Shown here: positions 36,886 through 48,194 of the stretch, piece after piece
How positions within the stretch are numbered: position 1 is the stretch's first letter
Layout of the letters: each line of letters opens with the position of its first letter
Assembly: GCF_963924675.1 (NCBI RefSeq)
Contig: NW_027077440.1
Span: forward strand, 2,156,501-2,220,500
Source: Phocoena phocoena
Lineage: Eukaryota > Chordata > Mammalia > Artiodactyla > Phocoenidae
DNA: 64,000 bases
Direction: 5' to 3'
Program-made: the position numbers and the translations under genes
The notes under the pieces: generated by a model
What the model was told of the DNA's origin: nothing
The model's database searches: none
Seen by the model: only the letters and a program-made list of their open reading frames with translations

Positions 36886-38633
36886 TTGGCCAAAAAGGGC
36901 TTATGAGTTTTTTCCTGAATATATTAAGGAAAAAACGCATACGCCCTTTTTGGCCAACCAAGCAAGCCTGTAAAGGAAATCTGCACTACAATGAAATCTC
37001 ACTGCCCCCCCGTGCAAAAGGGCCATCTGAAAAAAGTGTAAAATCCAGAAAGGTAGGACAGGATATGGGGAACAGGGAGTATTGTTATGCTGATTGGCAG
37101 GATGTAAATTGTGAACAGCCACCCTGGAGAAGTGTATGGTGTTTCCTGAAACACGTAAGAAATAAAGCAACACAGCCTATGGCAAATGCACTTATGGTCC
37201 TATTGCTTACGGAAATTAAAATCAGAAACAGAGAGCCACCCCAAAGTTTGGGACGGCTGTGTTCCCAAGAAGCTCGTCTACAGTACCAGATAAATATCCC
37301 AGAAAGCAAAAAATGGATAAAGAAGTTGTGGCACGTACGTGCAATGCAATATCACTCAGCAATGAAATCTGTGTCATCAGGCCCGTAGCGGCATATTGAG
37401 TGGATGCAGGTACGGTGATTCTACGTGAACTACGTCACACAGTAAAAGAAACATCATAAGATATCACTAATACACGGAATGTAAACTTGACTACACATGA
37501 ACTGAATTACAAAACAGAACAGGGTCTCAAATTTAGAAAACCAACTAGTGCTTGCTTATGGGGAAAGGTGCCTTGGGGTGCTGCATAAAACCAGAGACTG
37601 AAATTAGCACAGATAACTTTCCATAAGCCAAATATGTAATAGACAAGACCTACTCCTTGCTCAACGAAATGGACCCAACACCACATATTCAACGCCTAGG
37701 AATATACCTGACTAGGAAGAATCTTAAAACCCATGGATATATATGTCTCTGTGAGAGAACCAAGCGTGTGTACAGCGGCCGAAACGCAGCAGTGAAAATC
37801 CGATAAATCCCATTATCAAAATAAATTTCGAAAACAAAACACAAAGACAGTGAAATAGAGAGCAATTCTTAAATAATTCACTCAGGGCATGTGATGCAAC
37901 CGGGATTGACCACATCTACACCCAGAGCTGGTTGAGACATAAGGCTGGACACTTCAGGCTGATAGCATTGGTGAGTTTCGGTGAGCAAATGCAGACCCTT
38001 TGAAGTCATACTGCATGGTACCCATTCCATGGGTCCCAACTCTCCAGGTTCAAGGCATTCTTCCCCCAGCTAAAACATGCATGGGAAACCCAGAGTATTG
38101 TCCACCGTGTGATTGGGAAACGATTTAAAATGCATCTCAGTTTTCGTATCCAGGTCCTCGGGTTCACCATTCCAGATGCTTTACTAACACTCTCCCCGCT
38201 TGGAGAGTCAGTGCCTTTAACCTCCTGTTTGGCACAGCTTGCAATTTCTGTGCAAGATGAACAGGAATAGGAAGAACCAATGAGAGACTAGCTGTAGGTG
38301 TCTGCACGGGCAAATGTAATGCTCATTGCCCACCAGGAAGAGGAATTAAACAACGGCTCAGCGTGCCCTGCTGAAAACAGATTAGGGCCTGAAGCAATCC
38401 TGCGGGTTTGTGCCTAGCTCACAAGAAAGCGAGTTGAAGAAAGGAGCTCAGGGGCACTGTAATTCACAAACCTGCAGAGTTATAAATGACAGCTATCCTC
38501 CAAAAATATATTGAAGTAAGCCTGCGAAGGGGACTTGAAAGCGGGGCAGAATTTCAGGAAAACGATTGCAGGGGGTAGACTGGAATTGCCCTGAAATCAT
38601 AGGAAAAGAGGCAGAACGTGGACAATGATGCAC
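36886..38633 (+). repeat. Satellite monomer M17 (alpha-like)
   Basis: 1748 bp. GCAAATGCACTT with beta-like TTGCTTACGG. A 161-codon frame is open at 36903-37388. Three palindrome mismatches. Confidence 0.94.
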
Positions 38634-40379
38634 TTGGCCAAAAAGGGCGTATGCGTTTTTTCCTGAATATATTCAGGAAAAAACGCATACGCCCATTTTG
38701 GCCAACCAAGCAAGCCTGTAAAGGAAATCTGCACAACAATGAAGTCTCACTGCCCCCCTGGCAAAAGGGCCATTGGAGAAAAGTGTAAAATCCAGAAAGG
38801 TAGGACAGGATATGGAGAACAGGGAGCCTTGTTATGCTGATTGGGAGGATGTAAATTGCCAACAGCCACCCTGGAGAAGTGTATGGTGTTTCCTGAAACA
38901 CGTAAGAAATAAAGGAACACAGCCTATGGCAATTGCACTTATGGTCCTCTTGCTTAGGGAAATTAAAATCAAAGACAGAGATCCACCCCAAAGTTTGGGA
39001 CGGCTGTGTTCCCAAGAAGCTCGTCTACAGTACAAGGTAAATATCCCAGAAAGCAAAAAATGGATAAAGAATTTGTGGCACGTACGTGCAATGCAATATC
39101 ACTCAGCAATGAAATCTGTGTCATCAGGCCCATAGCGGCATAGTGAGTGGATGCAAGTATGGTGATTCTACGTGATCTACATCACACAGAAAAAGAAACA
39201 TCATAAGATATCACTAATACACGGAATGTAAATTTAACTACACGTGAACTGAATTACAAAACAGAACAGGGTCTCAAATTTTGAAAACCAACTAGTGCTT
39301 GCTTATGGGGAAATGTGCGTTGGGATGCTGCATAAAACCAGAGACTGAAATTAGCACAGATAACTTTCCATAAGCCAAATATGTAATAGACAAGACCTAC
39401 TCCTTGCTCAACGAAATGGACTCAACACCACATATTCAACGCCTAAGAGTATACCTGACTAGGAAGAATCTTAAAACCCATGGATTTATATGTCTCCGTA
39501 AGAGAATCAAGCGTGTGTACAGCGGCATAAACGCAACAGTGAAAATCCGATAAATCCCATTATCAAAATAAATTTCAAAAACAAAACACAAAGACAGTGA
39601 AATAGAGAACAATTCTTAAACAATTCACTCAGGGCATGTGATGCAACCGGGATTGACCACATCTACACCCAGAGCTGGTTGAGACATAAGACTGGACACT
39701 TCAGGCTGATAGCATTGGTGAGTTTCGGTGAGCAAATGCAGACCGTTTGAAGTCATACTGCATGGTACCCATTCCATGGGTCCCAACTCTCCAGGTTCAA
39801 GGGATTCTTCCTCCAGCTAAAACATGCATGGGAAACCCAGAGTATCGTCCACCGTGTGATTGGGAAACGATTTAAAATGCATCTCAGTTTTCGTAACCTG
39901 GTCCTCGGGTTCACCATTCCAGATGCTTTACTAACACTCTCCCTGCTTGGAGAGTCAGTGCCTTTAACCTCCTCTTTGGCACAGCTTGCAATTTCTGTGC
40001 AAGATGAACAGGAATAGGGAGTACCAATGAGAGACTAGCTGTAGTTGTCTGCACGGGCAAATATAATGCTCATTTCCCACCAGGAAGAGGAATTAACCAA
40101 AGGCTCAGCATGCCCTGCTGGAAAGAGATTAGTGCCTGAATCAATCCTGTGGTTTTGTGCCCAGCTCACAAGAAAGCGAGTTGAAGAAAGGAGCTCAGGG
40201 GCACTGTAATTCACAAACCTGCAGAGTTATAAATGACAGCTATCCTCCAAAAATATATTGAAGTAAGCCTGCAAAGGGGACTTGAAAGCAGGGCAGAAAT
40301 TCAGGAAAACGATTGAAGGGTTAAACTGGAATTGCACTTAAAGAATAGGAAAAGGGGCAGAACGTCGATAATGATGCAC
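38634..40379 (+). repeat. Satellite monomer M18 (alpha)
   Basis: 1746 bp. Alpha with CTCTTGCTTAGGG. One palindrome mismatch (right arm CGCCCATTTT). More private changes than the monomers to its left. Confidence 0.93.
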
Positions 40380-41804
40380 TTGGCCAAAAAGTGCGGATGC
40401 TTTTTTCCCTAAATATATTCAGGAAAAAACGCATACGCCCTTTTTGGCCAACCAAGCAAGCTTGTAAATAAACCTGCACTACAATGAAGTCTCAGTGCCC
40501 CCCAGGGCAAAAGGGCCATTTAAAAAAATTGTAAAATCCAGAAACGGAGGACAGGCAATGGAAAACAGGGATCCTTATTATGCTGATGCATATGATGTAA
40601 ATTGCCGATAGCCATTCTGGAGAAGTGTTATGTGTTTCCTGAAACACGTAAAAAACAAAGCAACACAGCCTATGGCACTTCCACTTATGGTCCTACAGCT
40701 CAGGGAAATTAAAATCAAAAACACCCAGCCACCTCAAAGTTTGGGACCTCTCTGTTCACAAGAACCTCGTTTACAGTACCAGCTAAATATCTCAGAGAGC
40801 AAACAATGGATAAAGAAGTTGTGGTACGTACGTACAATGGAATATCACTCAGCAATGAAATCTGTGTCATCAGGCCCCTAGCGGCATAGTGAGTGGATTC
40901 AGGTATGGTGATTCTACGTGAAATAAGTCACACATAAAAAGAAACATCATAAAATATCACTAATACACAATATGTAAACTTGCCTACACATGAACTGAAT
41001 TACAAAAGAGAACAGTCTCAAATTTAGAAAACCAACTTGTGCTTTCTTATGGAGAAAGGTGCGTTGGAGTGCTGCATAAAACCAGAGACTGAAATTAGCA
41101 CAGATACCGTTCCATAAGCCAAATATGTAATAGACAATACCTACTCCTTGCTCAAAGAAATGGACTCAACACCACATATTCAACGCCTAGAAATATACCT
41201 GACTAGGAAGAATCTTAAAACCCGTGGATATTTATGTCTCCGTAAGAGAATCAAGAGTGTGTACAGCGGCATTAACGCAGCAGTGAAAATCCGATAAATC
41301 CCAGTGTCAAAAAAAAATTTCAAAAACAAAACACAATGACAGTGAAATAGAGAGCAATTCTTAAATAACTCACTCAGGGCATGTGATGCAACCTGGTTTA
41401 CCACATCTACACCCAGAGCTGGGTGAGAGATAATGCTGGACCCTTTGGGCTGATAGCATTGGTGAGGTTCAGTGAGCAAATGCAGACCCTTTGATGTCAT
41501 ACTGCCTGGTACCCATTCCATGGTTCCCAACTCTCCAGGTTCAAGGGATTCTTCCTTCTGCTAAAATTTGCATGGGAAACCCAGAGTATGCTCCACCGTG
41601 TGACCGGGAAACCTTTTTACATGCATGTGTGTTTTCGTCCCCTGGTACTCAGGTTCACCATTCCAGACCCTTTTCTTACACTCTCCCCATTTGGAGAGTC
41701 AGTGCCTTTAACCTCCTGTTTGGCACTGTTTGCAATTTCTGCGTAAGATGAACAGGAATACGGAGAACCAATGGGAGACTATCTGTAGGTGTGTGCACGG
41801 GCAA
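40380..41804 (+). repeat. Satellite monomer M19, diverged, split by an L1
   Basis: Clearly more diverged than M1-M18. It resumes after the L1 at 42477. Removing the L1 and one 11-bp target copy leaves 1745 bp to the next palindrome start (42808), the normal period. Confidence 0.92.
41794..41804. repeat. Target-site duplication of L1, left copy
   Basis: TGCACGGGCAA, repeated at 42477-42487 on the other side of the L1. Confidence 0.85.
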
Positions 41805-42476
41805 ATATTTTTTTTAACATCTTTATTTGGGTATAATTGCTTTACAATGGTGTGTTAGTTTTTGCTTTATAACAAAGTGAATCAGCTATATATATACATA
41901 TGCTCCCTGTGTCTTCCCTCTTGTGTCTCCCTCCCTCCCTCTCTCCCCCTTCCACCCCTCCAGGCTGTCCCAACGCCCCGAGCTAATATCCCTGTGCCTT
42001 GCGGCTGCTTCCCCCTTGCTATCTACCTTACTACATTTGTTAGTGTGTATATGTCCATGACTCTCTCTCGCCCTGTCAAAACTCACCATTCCCCCTCCCC
42101 ATATCCTCAATTCCGTTCTCCAGTAGGTCTGCGCCTCTATTCCTGTCTTATCCCTAGGTTCTTCATGACATTTTTTTCCTTTAAATTCCATATATATGTG
42201 TTAGCATACGCTATTTGTCTTTTTCTTTCTGACTTACTTCACTCTGTATGACAGACTCTAGGTCTATCCATCTCATTACAAATAACTCAGTTTCACTTCT
42301 TTTTAAGGCTGAGTAATATTCCATTGTGTATATGTGCCACATCTTCTTTATCCATTCGTCCGATGATGGGCGCTTAGGTTCTTTCCATCTCCGGGCTATT
42401 GTAAATAGAGCTGCAATGAACATTTTGGTACATGACTCTTTTTGAATTTTGGTTTTCTCAGGGTATATGCCCAGTA
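41805..42476 (-). mobile_element. 5'-truncated L1 inserted in the satellite
   Basis: Minus-strand L1 3' end. The T-run and AACATCTTTATTTGGG on the plus strand are the L1 tail in reverse, and 42211-42423 encodes the ORF2 C-terminal stretch with WIKKMWHIYTMEYYSALK and SEVSQKEKDK. It starts, in L1 orientation, at the ACTGGGCATATACCC region, so most of ORF2 is missing. Perfect 11-bp target duplications flank it. The 3' UTR type is that of cetartiodactyl L1s. Confidence 0.93.
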
Positions 42477-42838
42477 TGCACGGGCAATTTTAACACTCAT
42501 TTCCCAACAGGAAAAGGAATTAACCAAAGGCTCAGCATGCCGTGCTGGAACAAGATTAGGGCCTGAAGCAATCCTGCGGTTTTGTGGCCAGCTCACAAGA
42601 AAGCGAGTTGAGGAAAGGAGCTCAGGGGCACTGTCATTCACATACCTGCAGACTTATAAATGACAGAAATCGTACAAAAATATATTGAATTAAGGCTGCG
42701 AAGAGGACTTGAAAGTGGGGCAGAATTGCTGGAATCCGATTTCAGGAGGTAGACGTGAATTGCTCTGAAAGCATAAGAGAAGTGGCAGAACCTCGTCAAT
42801 GAAGCACTTGGCCAAAAAGGGCATATGCATTTTTTCCA
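42477..42838 (+). repeat. Diverged satellite fragment ending inside the palindrome
   Basis: Continuation of M19 after the L1. The palindrome starts at 42808 and stops after about 30 nt of its left arm (ends TTTTTTCC), where a different satellite begins. Confidence 0.9.
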
Positions 42839-45800
42839 GGGCCATCATTCACGGGAGTAGGAGGCTCCCAGCATGCTCCAGTGGCCAACAGAGGGCCCAT
42901 GTCGCCAAGGCGATGTGAGCTAGCCAGGCAGGAGTGACCTGACATCAGAGGGCCCACCTCACAGAATGATAGGGAACCCAGCCAGGATCAGACTCTCCCC
43001 AGAGGGCCCACATCACCAAGGTGATGGGAACCAGGCAGGAGTGTCCTCACACCCGTGGGGCCACATCATCAAAAGTTGAGGTACCCAGCACATGTGGCCT
43101 CAAACCAGAGGACCCACATCACCATGGGTTTCGGAGTGAGGCAGGCAGGATTAACCTCACAACACATGTCCCATTGTATACAAAAGGTGTGGAAACCAGC
43201 AGTTGGATCTTCCTAGCAGGCGGCCCAGAGCACTGAGGCTATGAGATCCAGGCCGGCATGAACTCACAACAGAGGGCCCTCATTGTGATTCTGTAAGCAA
43301 CCCAGCCGTTGTGACCTCAGAGCAGAAGGCCCACATCCCCATGGGGAAGGGAAACAAGCAGGAGTGTCATCGCAAGAGTGGGCACACATGAAAAAATGTG
43401 GGGAGCCCAGCAATTAGTGCCTGATGCCAGAGGGCCCTCATCACCGAGGGGCGGTGGCTCCCAGCCAGCTCCGACTGCTACCAGAGGGGCGACGTCGCCA
43501 ATGCGGAGTGCGACAACCAGGCAGGAGTGACCTCAGAGCAGAGGGTCAACCTCACAGAAGTGTGAAGAACCAAAGAGGATCAGTTTCTCACCAGAGGACC
43601 CACATCACCAAGGGAATGGGAACCAGGCAGGAGTGTCCTCACACTAGTGGGGTCACATCACCGAAAAGTGAGGGACCCAGCACACGTGACCTCAAACCAG
43701 AGGACACACATCACAAGGGAGCTGGGATTGAGGCAGGCAGGAGGAGCCTCAAAACAGAGGGACCATAGAATTAAAGAGGTGAAGAATCCCGCAGTTGGAA
43801 CCTCCCAGCAGGCGGCCAGGAGCAGCGAGACTATGGGATCCAGGCCGGAGTGATCTCACACCAGAGGGCCGTCATCATGAAACTGTGAGCAACCTAGGCG
43901 TTGGGATCTCAGAGCAGAAGGCCCACATTCCCATGGGTTTGGGAACCTGTCAGAAGTGTACTCGCACCACAGGGCACACATCAGAGAATTTAGGGAACCC
44001 AGGAGTTAGGGCCTGACGCCAGAGGGCCCTCATTACCAAGGGGAGGAGACTCCAATCAGGCACCAACACCCAACTGAGGTCCCACGTCGCCAAGGTGATG
44101 TGTGACAGCCAGGTAGGAGTGACCTCACCGCAGAGGGCCTACCTCACAGAAGGGTGAGGAACACAGCCAGGATAAGACTCTCACCAGAGGGCCCACATCA
44201 CCAAGGTGATCAGAACCAGGCAGGAGAGTCTTCACACCAGTGTGGCCACATCATAGAAAGGTGAGGAACCCAGCACATGTGGCCTAAACCAGAAGACCCA
44301 CATCTCCAAGGGGCTTGGAATGAGGCAGGCAGGAGTAGCCTCACAACACAGGGCCCATAGAATAAAAAAGCTGAGGAATCCAGCAATGGGAACCTCCCAG
44401 CAGGCGGCCAAGAGCACCAAGTCTATGCGATTCAGGCCGCAGTAAACTCACAGCAGAGGGTCCACATCATGAAACTGCGAGCAACCCAGCCATTTGGACC
44501 TCAGAGCAGAAGGTCCACATCCCCAAGGTGTTGGGAGCATGGCAGGAGTGTCCTCGCACCACTTAGCACATATCAGAAAATGTGGGTACCCAGCAGTTAG
44601 GGCCTGACGCCAGAGGGCCCTCATCACTGAGGGGAGGAGGCTCCCAGCATGTTCCAACTACCACAAGAGGGCCCACGTCGCCAAGGCGGGGTGTGCCAGC
44701 CAGGCAGGAGTGACCTCACAGCAGACGGCCCACCTCAAAGAAGTGTGAGGAACCCAACCAGGATCAGACTCTCACCAGAGGGCCCATATCACCAAGGGGA
44801 CGGGAACCAGGCACGAGTGTCCTCACACCAGTGGGGCCACATCACTACAAGATGAGGAAACTGGCACATGTGGCCACAAACCAGAGGACCTACATCACCA
44901 AGGGGCTGGGAGTGACACAGGCAGGAGGAGCCTCCCAACACAGGGCCCAAAGAATAAAAAAGGTGAGGAACCCAGCAGTTGGAACTTCCCAGCAGGTGGC
45001 CCAGAGTACAGAGGCTATGGGATCTAGGAATGAGTGAACTAACACCAGAGAGCTAACATCAGGAAACTGTGAGCAACCCAGTCGTTGGAACCTCAGAGCA
45101 GAAGGCCCATATCGCCATGGGGATGGGAACATTTCACGAGTGTCCTGGCATCACTGGGCTCACATCAGAAAACCTGGGGAGCCCAGCAGTTAGAGCCTGA
45201 CGCCAGAGGGACCTCATCACCGAGGACAGGAGTCTCCAAAAGGATCCAACTGCCACCAGAGGGCCGACGTCACCAAGGCAATGGGAGCAAGCCAGGCAGG
45301 AGTTACCTCAGAGCACAGGGCCCACCTCACAGAACGGTAAGGAACCCAGCCAGGATCAGACTCTCACCAGAGGGGCCACATCACCAAGGGACTGGGAAAC
45401 AGGCACGAGTGTCCTCACACCATTGGGGCCACATCATCGAAAGGTGAGGGACCCAGCACACGTGGCCTCACACCAGAGGACACACATCACAACGGGGCTG
45501 GGATTGAGGCAGGCAGGAGGAGCCTCAAAACAGAGGGCCCATAGAATAAAAAAGGTGAGGAATCCCGCAGTTGGAACCTCACAGCAGGCGCCCAGGAGCA
45601 GCAAGCCTATGGGATCTAGGCTGGAATGAACGCACATCAGAGGGCCCTCATCATGAAACTGTGAGCACCCCAGCCGTTGGGACCTCAGAGCAGAAGGCCC
45701 AAATTCCCATGGGGTTGGGAACCTGACAGGAGTGTACTCGCACCACAGGTCGCACATCTGCAAATTTTGGGAGCCCAGGAGTTAGGGTCTGATGCAAGAG

Positions 45801-47159
45801 GGCCCTCATTACCGAGGGACGGAGACTCGCAGCAGACACCAACTCCCAACTGAGGGCCCACGTCACCAAGGTGATGTGTGCCAGCCAGGCAGGAGTGACC
45901 TCACCGCAGAGGGCCTACCTCACAGAAGGGTGAGGAAACCAGCCAGGATAAGACTCTCACCAGAGGGCCCACATCACCAAGGGGATCGGAACCAGGCAGG
46001 AGGGTCCTCACACCAGTGTGGCCACATTATAGAAAGGTGAGGAACCCAGAACATGTGGCCTAAAACAGGGGACCCACATCTCCAAGGGGCTAGGAGTGAG
46101 GCAAGCAGGAGTATCCTCACAAAACAGAGCCCACAGAATAAAAGTTGTGAGGAATCCAGCAGTTGGAACCGGCCAGTAGGCCGCCCAGAGCACAGAGTCT
46201 ATGGGATCCAGGCCACAGCAAACTCACAGCAGAGGTCCCACATCATGAAACTGTGAGCAACCCAGCGGATGGGACCTCAGAGCAGAAGGCCCACATCCCT
46301 ATGGGGATGGGAACCTGACAGGAGTGTCCTCGGCCCACTTCCACGAATCAGAAAATGTGGGAACCCAGCAGTTAGGACCTGAGGCCAGAGGACCCTCATC
46401 ACCGAGGGGAGGAGGCTCCCAGCAGGCTCCAACTGCCACCATAAGGCCGATGTCACCAAGGCGGGGTGTGCCAACCAGGCAGGAGTGACCTCAGAGCAGA
46501 AAGCCCACCTCACAGAAGTGTGAGGAACCCAACAAGGATCAGACTGTCACCAGAGGGCCAACATCACCAAGGGAATGGGAACCAGGCAGGAGTGTCCTCA
46601 CACCAGTGGGGCTACATCACAATAATTTGAGGGACCCAGCACACGTGGCCTCAAACCTGAGGACACACATCACCAAGGGGCTGGGAGTGAGGCAGGCCAG
46701 AGGATCCTCAAAACAGAGGGACCATAGAATAAAAAAGGTGAGGAATCCCACAGTTGGAACCTCCGGCAGGCAGCCAGGAGCAGCGAGGCTATGGGATCTA
46801 GGCCGGAGTGAACTCACACCAGAGGGCCCTCATCATGAAACTGTGAGCAACACAGCCGTTGGGACCTCAGAGCAGAAGGCTCACATCCCCATGGGGATGG
46901 GAACCTGGCAGGAGTGTCCTTGCACCACTTAGCACGAATCAGAAAATGTGGGAACCCAGCAGTTAGGGCCTGAGGCCAGAGGGCGCTCATCACCGAGGGG
47001 AGGAGGTTCCCAGCAGGCTCCAACTGCCACCATATGGCCGACGTTCCCAAGGCGGGGTGTGCCAGCCTGGCAGGAGTGACCTCAGAGCAGAGGGCCCACC
47101 TCACAGAAGGGTGAGGAACCTAACCAGGATCAGACTCTCACCAGAGGGCCAACATCACC

Positions 47160-47250
47160 AAGGTGATGGGAACCAGGCAAGACTGTCCTAACAGCAGTGG
47201 GGCCAACATCACCAAGGGAATGGGAACCAGGCAAGAGTGTCCTCACACCA
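47160..47250 (+). repeat. Extra sub-repeat within one higher-order unit
   Basis: ATCACCAAGG..GATGGGAACCAGGCAAG occurs twice in succession, making this unit about 642 bp instead of 590. Confidence 0.75.
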
Positions 47251-47649
47251 GTGTGGCCACATTATAGAAAGGTGAGGAACACAGCACATGTGGCCTCAAA
47301 CAAGGGGACACACATCACGAAGGGGCTGGGAGTGAGGCATGCAGGAGGAGACGCACAACCGAGGGCCCATAGAATAAAAAAGGTGAGGAATCGAGAAGTT
47401 GGAAACTCCAAGCTGGAGGCCCAGAGCACTGACACTATGGGATACAGGCCAGAGTGGACACACAGCAAAGGGCCCACATCATGAAACTGTGAGCAACCCA
47501 GCAGTTGGGACCACAGAACAGAAGTCCCACATGCCCATGGGGATGGGAACCTGGCAGGAGTGACTCACACCACTGGGCACACATCAGAAAATGTGTGGAG
47601 CCCAGCACTTAGGGCCTGACACCAGAAGGCCCTCATCACTGAGGGGAGG

Positions 47650-47907
47650 AGGCCCCAGCACGCTCCAAGTGCCACCAGAGGGTCCACGTCGCCAAGGCGA
47701 CGTGCGCCAGCCAGGCAGGATTGACCTCACATCAGAGGGCCCACGTCATGAAAGTGTGAGCAACCCAGCCGTTAGGACCTCAGAACAGAAGGCCCACACG
47801 CTCATGAGGATGGGAACCTGGCAGGAGTGCCCTCGTACCACTTAGCACGTATCAGAAAATGTGGGAACCCCGCCATTAGGGTCTGACGCCAGAGGGCCTC
47901 ATCACCG
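47650..47907 (+). repeat. Shortened higher-order unit (258 bp)
   Basis: The sub-repeat carrying GCCAGCCAGGCAGGATTGACC is followed directly by the one with GTGAGCAACCCAGCCGTTAG, so about six central sub-repeats are missing. The pattern fits unequal recombination between sub-repeats. Confidence 0.8.
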
Positions 47908-48194
47908 CGGGAAGGAGGCTCCCAGCAGGCTCCAACTGCCACCAGGGTGCCGAAGTCAACAAGGCGGGTTGTGCCAGCCAGGCAGGAGTGACCTCAGAGA
48001 AGAGGGCTCACCTCACGGATGTGTGAGGAACCCAACCAGGATCAGAGTCTCACCAGAGGGCCCACATCACCAAGGGGATGGGAACCAGGCAGGAGTGTCC
48101 ACACACCAGTGGGGCCACATCATCAAAAGATGAGGAACCCATCACATATGGCCTCAAACCTGAGGACATACATCACCATGTGGCTGGGAGTGAG

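Larger units (their letters stand above)
8842..41804 (+). repeat. 1.75-kb satellite array, main block (about 19 monomers)
   Basis: Head-to-tail monomers, all in one orientation. Taking the palindrome as phase marker, units start at 8938, 10685, 12434, 14180, 15926, 17672, 19418, 21164, 22911, 24657, 26404, 28151, 29897, 31645, 33392, 35138, 36886, 38634 and 40380, so the spacing is 1746-1749 bp. Monomers look well over 90% identical by eye. The length fits the common cetacean satellite; that identity is inferred, not searched. Each monomer comprises the palindrome, an L1-derived segment of about 0.85 kb, then about 0.8 kb without recognised origin. Short open frames of 61-161 codons recur at fixed phase but show no sign of being genes. 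Confidence 0.97.
42839..48194 (+). repeat. 590-bp higher-order satellite built of ~53-bp sub-repeats
   Basis: Nine to ten higher-order units. The marker CTCCCAGC...CTCCAACTGCC recurs near 42867, 43450, 44048, 44639, 45231, 45829, 46407, 47008, 47650 and 47908, mostly 580-600 bp apart. Each full unit has eleven sub-repeats of 51-60 bp starting near AGAGGGCCCACATCACC. They alternate between type A (GATGGGAACCAGGCAGGAGTG) and type B (GTGAGGAACCCAGCAGTTGG). It is GC-rich and unrelated to the 1.75-kb satellite. Open frames of 60-120 codons occur on both strands but follow the repeat and are not supported as genes. I do not recognise the family. Confidence 0.93.

Noticed and set aside
8938..40451. 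Regularly spaced palindromic repeats as a CRISPR array
   Set aside because: Spacing is 1.75 kb, the intervening sequence is itself repeated, and there are no cas genes; this is a satellite.
8842..41804. CENP-B box in the 1.75-kb satellite
   Set aside because: I looked for TTCGnnnnAnnCGGG on both strands. The nearest candidate, TTTCGTATCCTGGTCCTCGG, has the wrong spacing. A pattern search of the full window would settle it.
43424..45447. Open frames of 100-120 codons in the 590-bp satellite
   Set aside because: They occur on both strands in step with the repeat and show no domain; lack of stops reflects GC-rich repeat composition.
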